The notes beneath the pieces are model-generated. The model was not told where the DNA came from. It searched no databases and was given only the letters and a program-made list of their open reading frames with translations. The position numbers and the translations under genes were made by a program. Positions 4,314-7,611 of a stretch of DNA of 7,611 nucleotides are shown piece after piece (position 1 is the first letter of the stretch; each line of letters starts with the position of its first letter). Source of the stretch: Christensenellaceae bacterium (GTDB lineage Bacteria; Bacillota; Clostridia; Christensenellales; Borkfalkiaceae). The stretch is from contig JAEDMA010000063.1 of the NCBI GenBank assembly GCA_016295005.1, positions 1-7,611 of the forward strand, written 5' to 3'.

Positions 4314-5639
4314 ATGAAAAAACCGAATTTAACTCTTCAACAAAAGTTAGCAAAACGCACCTATAAAAAACCTAATTCTTTATATAACTGGTTCTACCAT
4401 TTAATAATGGCCGATATAGAACTCAGTAAGCACAATGCGGAAATAATTTATAAAGACGATATAAAAAAAGAAAAAGGACCTTGCTTTATTATATGGAATC
4501 ACCTTTCGCGGCTTGATCACGCATATGTTTCAAAAGCAACTTATCCGAGAAAATTTTCTATGGTGGCGGCGTATAACGAATTTTTCAGAAGTCACCTTGC
4601 AACCGTTTTTAAGATGATGCATATTTTGCCTAAAAAGAATTTTTGCGTCGACATGATGGGTATGAAAGCAATTTTATCGATTATCAATCAAGGCGGCTGG
4701 GTTTCTATGGCGCCGGAAGGGCTTGCTACCGTTTCAAGTTATAACGAAAGAATTTTACCGGGTATCGGAAGCCTGTTGAAACATTGTAAAGTCCCCGTCT
4801 ACTGCTTTAAATTCCAAGGACAAAGTCTTGCCGCGCCGGTGTTTTCCCCTTATTACAGAAATGGCGGCAAAACCTTGGTCACCGTATACAAACTGTTTAC
4901 GGAAGAACAAATAAAATTGCTATCCGCAAGCGAGTTAGAAGAAAAGATTCAGGACGCTTTTTCTAACGACGACAGCGAATGGCAGAAACAAAACCGATTT
5001 AAATGGAATACTCTCGGTAAAGGGTGCGAAAATATGCACGAAGTATGCTATAAATGTCCCGATTGCGGAAAAGAGTTTACAATGATCGGAAAAGGCGACG
5101 AGATAAAGTGTTCCGAGTGCGGTTTTACTATACGTATGAACGAATATCTCGAATACGAACCCAACAGAAAACCTGCCATTTATATGCCGGAACACCTTTC
5201 CGATTGGGTTTTATGGCAAAGAAAATTTATCATCAAAGAAATCAGAGAAAATCCCAACTATTCCTTTACCAAGCATTTAAAAATAGGCAATATTCCGACC
5301 GACCATCTCGTTAAAAGCAGAGAAATTTCGTCGGAAGTCGTCGGCGAAGGCGACTTTACGATCGATCATTCGGGAATACACTTTGTCGGCACGAGAAATG
5401 GTAATCCCTATTCATTCGATTTATCTTACAAAAACTATTATCGTTTAATAGAAAACATAAATACTCGCAACTTCTGCCTTTATATCGACGACGAATATTT
5501 CGATTTTATTCCCGAAGCGCCCGTCGCTGTCAAAATGGATTTAATCGTCCAGGAAATGCACAGACTGCACTTTAACATCTGGAAGCCCTTAAAAGAACAC
5601 GAATATTTATACAAAGATTATCCTAAACTACCGGATTAG
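4314..5639 (+). CDS. PlsC-type glycerophospholipid acyltransferase with internal zinc ribbon
   Basis: With the ATG at 4314 (AGGA at 4305-4308, 5 nt upstream, and promoter just before) the protein has 441 aa. The N-terminal half is an LPLAT/PlsC domain. It has motif I NHLSRLDH with the catalytic H63-x4-D68, the FFRSHLATVFKMM region (90-102), and motif III APEG (133-136) in place of FPEG. Such enzymes acylate lysophosphatidic acid or related lysolipids at the inner membrane face. A zinc ribbon follows, CPDCG (248-252) and CSECG (266-270), with an extra C245. The C-terminal 170 residues contain a probable beta-rich region (about 345-405) that I do not recognise. The family core is about 200-250 aa, so this is an extended form. 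No membrane segment is obvious, so membrane contact is probably peripheral. Acyltransferase identity is strong; the acceptor is unknown. Confidence 0.88.
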   Translation: MKKPNLTLQQKLAKRTYKKPNSLYNWFYHLIMADIELSKHNAEIIYKDDIKKEKGPCFIIWNHLSRLDHAYVSKATYPRKFSMVAAYNEFFRSHLATVFKMMHILPKKNFCVDMMGMKAILSIINQGGWVSMAPEGLATVSSYNERILPGIGSLLKHCKVPVYCFKFQGQSLAAPVFSPYYRNGGKTLVTVYKLFTEEQIKLLSASELEEKIQDAFSNDDSEWQKQNRFKWNTLGKGCENMHEVCYKCPDCGKEFTMIGKGDEIKCSECGFTIRMNEYLEYEPNRKPAIYMPEHLSDWVLWQRKFIIKEIRENPNYSFTKHLKIGNIPTDHLVKSREISSEVVGEGDFTIDHSGIHFVGTRNGNPYSFDLSYKNYYRLIENINTRNFCLYIDDEYFDFIPEAPVAVKMDLIVQEMHRLHFNIWKPLKEHEYLYKDYPKLPD

Positions 5640-5717
5640 TTTGTTTTATTATAAGCGGCTTCAAGTATTCTTCTCTTTTAATGACCGCTATCAGACAACT
5701 TTTTATATAAAAATACA

Positions 5718-6416
5718 ATGAAGCTCGATACGATAATTTTTGATTTAGACGATACGCTTTTAAATTTTCGTGAGTCCGAAAAAATTTGTTTCAGAAGCAC
5801 TATGCAACACTTCGGAATCCCCGAAAACAAAATTGACGTTTCTCTTTTTGCAATATTAAGCAAGCGCAGATGGAAATTATATACAGACGGAAACTGCAAT
5901 TTTTCTGACGCTTTACACGGCAGGTTTATAGATTACGCAAAAGAAAAAGATATTGTTCTGAACGCTAAAGACACAGATGATTATTTCGAAAACCAACTTT
6001 CTTTTTCGGCAATCCTTTTCCCCGACGTAATACCCTCTTTGGAACAATTAAAACAAAAAAGTTACCGATTATATCTTGCTACAAACGGAGTAACAAGCAC
6101 GCAAAACGCAAAATTGAGAGAATCAGGTCTTCTCAACTTTTTTGACGACGTTTTTATTTCCGAAAGTATCGGATTTTGCAAGCCGAGTAAAGAATATTTT
6201 GAGTATATGCAAAAGCGCATATCGAATTTCAGTCCGAAAAATACACTTATGGTCGGAGATTCCCTTATAACGGATATCCCACTTGCAACACGGAACAACG
6301 TTAAAGCTTGCAGGATAAACAGATTTAACGAAGGTAACCCCGATAACGTTTTATACGATTATGAAATTTCCGATTTAAATGAAATTTTTAATCTCTTGGA
6401 TAAAATAAACAATTAG
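5718..6416 (+). CDS. HAD-superfamily hydrolase, YjjG-type pyrimidine nucleotidase
   Basis: This 232-aa cytoplasmic protein has all four HAD motifs. They are FDLDDT with nucleophile D9 and acid/base D11 (8-13), ATNGV with T122 (121-125), K155 in GFCKPSKEYF (152-161), and GDSLITDI with D181 and D186 (180-187). The segment LRESGLLNFFDDVFISESIG (133-152) is typical of the YjjG subfamily. Those enzymes dephosphorylate nucleoside monophosphates, including non-canonical pyrimidines, as house cleaning. A helical cap lies between motifs I and II (about 17-100). No Shine-Dalgarno sequence precedes the ATG, and the gap from the acyltransferase gene is 78 nt without a convincing terminator or promoter, so read-through is possible. 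The stop is 5 nt before the FliB-like gene. The exact substrate cannot be told from sequence. Confidence 0.88.
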   Translation: MKLDTIIFDLDDTLLNFRESEKICFRSTMQHFGIPENKIDVSLFAILSKRRWKLYTDGNCNFSDALHGRFIDYAKEKDIVLNAKDTDDYFENQLSFSAILFPDVIPSLEQLKQKSYRLYLATNGVTSTQNAKLRESGLLNFFDDVFISESIGFCKPSKEYFEYMQKRISNFSPKNTLMVGDSLITDIPLATRNNVKACRINRFNEGNPDNVLYDYEISDLNEIFNLLDKINN

Positions 6417-6421
6417 TTTTT

Positions 6422-7342
6422 ATGATAACGAGCGTAAATTTCTATAAAAATTTCAGGTGTGCAAACACGAAATGCAAGCACAATTGTTGTATCGGTTGGA
6501 CGATAAATATAAATCGTAAATCGCTTGAATATTATAAAAACGTTAAAAGCGACCTTTCGGAAAGACTAAAAAAAGACATTGATTACGAAAACGCTTCGTT
6601 TAAATTGACCGGCGATAAAAGATGCCCTTTCTTAAACAAAGACAATTTATGCGACATAATAATTTCCCTTGGAAAAGATAAGTTGTGTCGTATATGCCGT
6701 GACCACCCCGTATACAGAAATTTTTTATCGGACAGAACGGAACTCGGTTACGGAATCGCTTGCGAAAACGCTTGCAAAAACGTTTTGGAGTTTACCGGCA
6801 AAGCCGAAGAGGTTATAATAAACAACAGGAAAAAATCCACCGATTTAACGGCGTTTGAAAGAAAGATTATTTCTTTTCGAATGAAGATATTAAAAATCGT
6901 TCAAAACAGAAAAATGCCGTTTGAAACGCGTCTTTTAAAGCTATTATCTATTTGCGGATTAAACAATGATACGGTAAAAAATTACGACTGGAAAACTTTT
7001 TTACTTTCTCTCGAAACCCTTTCCGACGAATGGGTTGAAGCAGTAAGAAAAACTGATTTCGATAAAATTCTTTTTATAAACGAGAAATTTGCAACGCCTT
7101 TCGAACAACTGTTTTGTTATTTTATTTTCAGACACCTTTCTTCCGCGATAGACAAAAGCGATTTAATCTCCAAAACTTTATTTGCCGTCGTGTCAATTTT
7201 CCTTATAGATAAAATTTTTCAAGGCAATAATTTAGAAGATTTAGAAGACGTTTCGAGAGAATATTCTGCAGAGATAGAATATTCCGAAGATAACTTTAAC
7301 GCTTTTTTAGACGTTTTAGACGAGTTATCGCTAAAATTATAA
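6422..7342 (+). CDS. FliB-like cysteine-rich protein (flagellin lysine-N-methylase family)
   Basis: This 306-aa protein has the FliB/YkgJ-like cysteine pattern in its N-terminal 120 residues. It has C13-x4-C18-x3-C22-C23 (in CKHNCCIGW, 18-26), CPFLNKDNLC (68-77), C89-x2-C92 and C114-x3-C118. FliB-family proteins methylate lysines of flagellin, and the cysteines are thought to hold a metal or iron-sulphur centre. The C-terminal 180 residues look helical and carry no motif I know. There are no membrane segments. It starts 5 nt after the HAD gene without a clear ribosome binding site and probably depends on coupling. A strong terminator follows the stop. No flagellar gene is in the window, and many Clostridia encode FliB homologues of untested function, so the target protein is open. 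Confidence 0.78.
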   Translation: MITSVNFYKNFRCANTKCKHNCCIGWTININRKSLEYYKNVKSDLSERLKKDIDYENASFKLTGDKRCPFLNKDNLCDIIISLGKDKLCRICRDHPVYRNFLSDRTELGYGIACENACKNVLEFTGKAEEVIINNRKKSTDLTAFERKIISFRMKILKIVQNRKMPFETRLLKLLSICGLNNDTVKNYDWKTFLLSLETLSDEWVEAVRKTDFDKILFINEKFATPFEQLFCYFIFRHLSSAIDKSDLISKTLFAVVSIFLIDKIFQGNNLEDLEDVSREYSAEIEYSEDNFNAFLDVLDELSLKL

Positions 7343-7343
7343 C

Positions 7344-7374
7344 GTAAAACCGCCGCAAACTGCGGCGGTTTTAC
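7344..7374. terminator. Bidirectional intrinsic terminator between convergent genes
   Basis: GTAAAACCGCCGCA (7344-7357) and TGCGGCGGTTTTAC (7361-7374) form a perfect 14-bp stem with an AAC loop. TTTT lies on the 3' side in both directions. It is 1 nt past the FliB-like stop and 36 nt past the stop of the convergent PLP gene, so it should end both transcripts. Confidence 0.92.
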
Positions 7375-7409
7375 TAAAAAGTTATCTTCCGAAAATTACA
7401 AAATAACCG

Positions 7410-7611
7410 TTACAATTCGAGGTTTTTCAATGCGATTTTGCAGTGTTCGTAAGTCAAGCCGCCTTGAAGATACGCTATATACGGCGGTCTTACCGGTCCG
7501 TCGGCGGAAAGCTCTATACTTGCCCCCTGAACGAAACAACCCGCAGCCATGATAACCTGATCTTCGTAACCCGGCATATCCCAAGGCATAGGCAAAGCAA
7601 AACTGTCTATC
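7410..7611 (-). CDS. Methionine gamma-lyase / aluminium-resistance family PLP protein (C-terminal fragment)
   Basis: Only the last 67 codons are present; the gene enters from the right edge and ends at the TAA at 7412-7410. The visible C-terminus contains DMPGYEDQVIMAAGCFVQGA, then SIELSADGPVRPPYIAYLQG and GLTYEHCKIAL, a highly conserved block of the family often labelled methionine gamma-lyase or aluminium resistance (YnbB-type). These are fold-type I PLP-dependent proteins of about 410-430 aa in the cytoplasm. The PLP lysine lies upstream, outside the window. Apparent internal starts (such as TTG at 7595) are not real starts because the frame runs open to the edge. It converges on the FliB-like gene across the shared terminator. 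The true substrate of this family is not settled. Confidence 0.85.
   Translation of the reverse strand, partial: IDSFALPMPWDMPGYEDQVIMAAGCFVQGASIELSADGPVRPPYIAYLQGGLTYEHCKIALKNLEL

Noticed and set aside
4935..5314. Open frames of 86 codons in both directions inside the acyltransferase gene
   Set aside because: They are shadows of a gene with clear catalytic and zinc-ribbon motifs.
5654..5689. Hairpin AGCGG/CCGCT after the acyltransferase gene
   Set aside because: It has only 5 pairs, a 26-nt loop and no immediate T-tract, which is too weak to call a terminator.

Overview
The window comes from a low-GC, endospore-forming Gram-positive bacterium, most likely a member of the Clostridia. The reasons are the start of a spoIIIA sporulation operon, A/T-rich coding sequence, GTG starts preceded by AAGGAG-type ribosome binding sites, and near-consensus sigma-A promoters. 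The genus cannot be named from the sequence alone.

Layout. Positions 1-2002 (minus strand) hold spoIIIAA-AB-AC-AD and the first 37 codons of spoIIIAE, in the usual order, with junctions that overlap or nearly touch. Upstream of them, after a strong terminator at 2047-2089, is a minus-strand membrane gene of the Lgt (prolipoprotein diacylglyceryl transferase) family at 2107-2946. It has a consensus promoter and a very short leader. A divergent consensus promoter then drives a tRNA-Ser(CGA) gene at 3067-3157, which is followed by a terminator-like hairpin.

Positions 3211-3713 contain no convincing gene but are rich in structure. There are short direct repeats, a sigma-A-like promoter at 3360-3387, and two tandem copies of a 158-bp unit (3388-3545 and 3546-3703). 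Each unit can fold into a closed three-arm structure plus a further hairpin. The closing helix shows a compensatory base-pair change between the copies, and the predicted transcription start falls on the first base of the first copy's closing helix. Two overlapping small genes of unknown function follow: 109 aa, and a 35-aa protein with four cysteines. This leader-plus-operon is the best candidate here for something undescribed.

Positions 4254-7342 (plus strand) carry a promoter, a PlsC-type acyltransferase with an internal zinc ribbon and an unrecognised C-terminal region, a YjjG-type HAD nucleotidase, and a FliB-like cysteine-rich protein. The last two are 5 nt apart and probably co-transcribed. 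A 14-bp perfect palindrome at 7344-7374 serves as a bidirectional terminator against a convergent minus-strand gene. Only the C-terminal part of that gene is present; it belongs to the methionine gamma-lyase / aluminium-resistance family of PLP proteins.

How the genes work together: the SpoIIIA proteins belong to the mother cell-forespore channel. Lgt-like and PlsC-like proteins both act on membrane lipids or lipidated proteins but are transcribed separately. No pathway links the HAD, FliB-like and PLP genes on sequence evidence.
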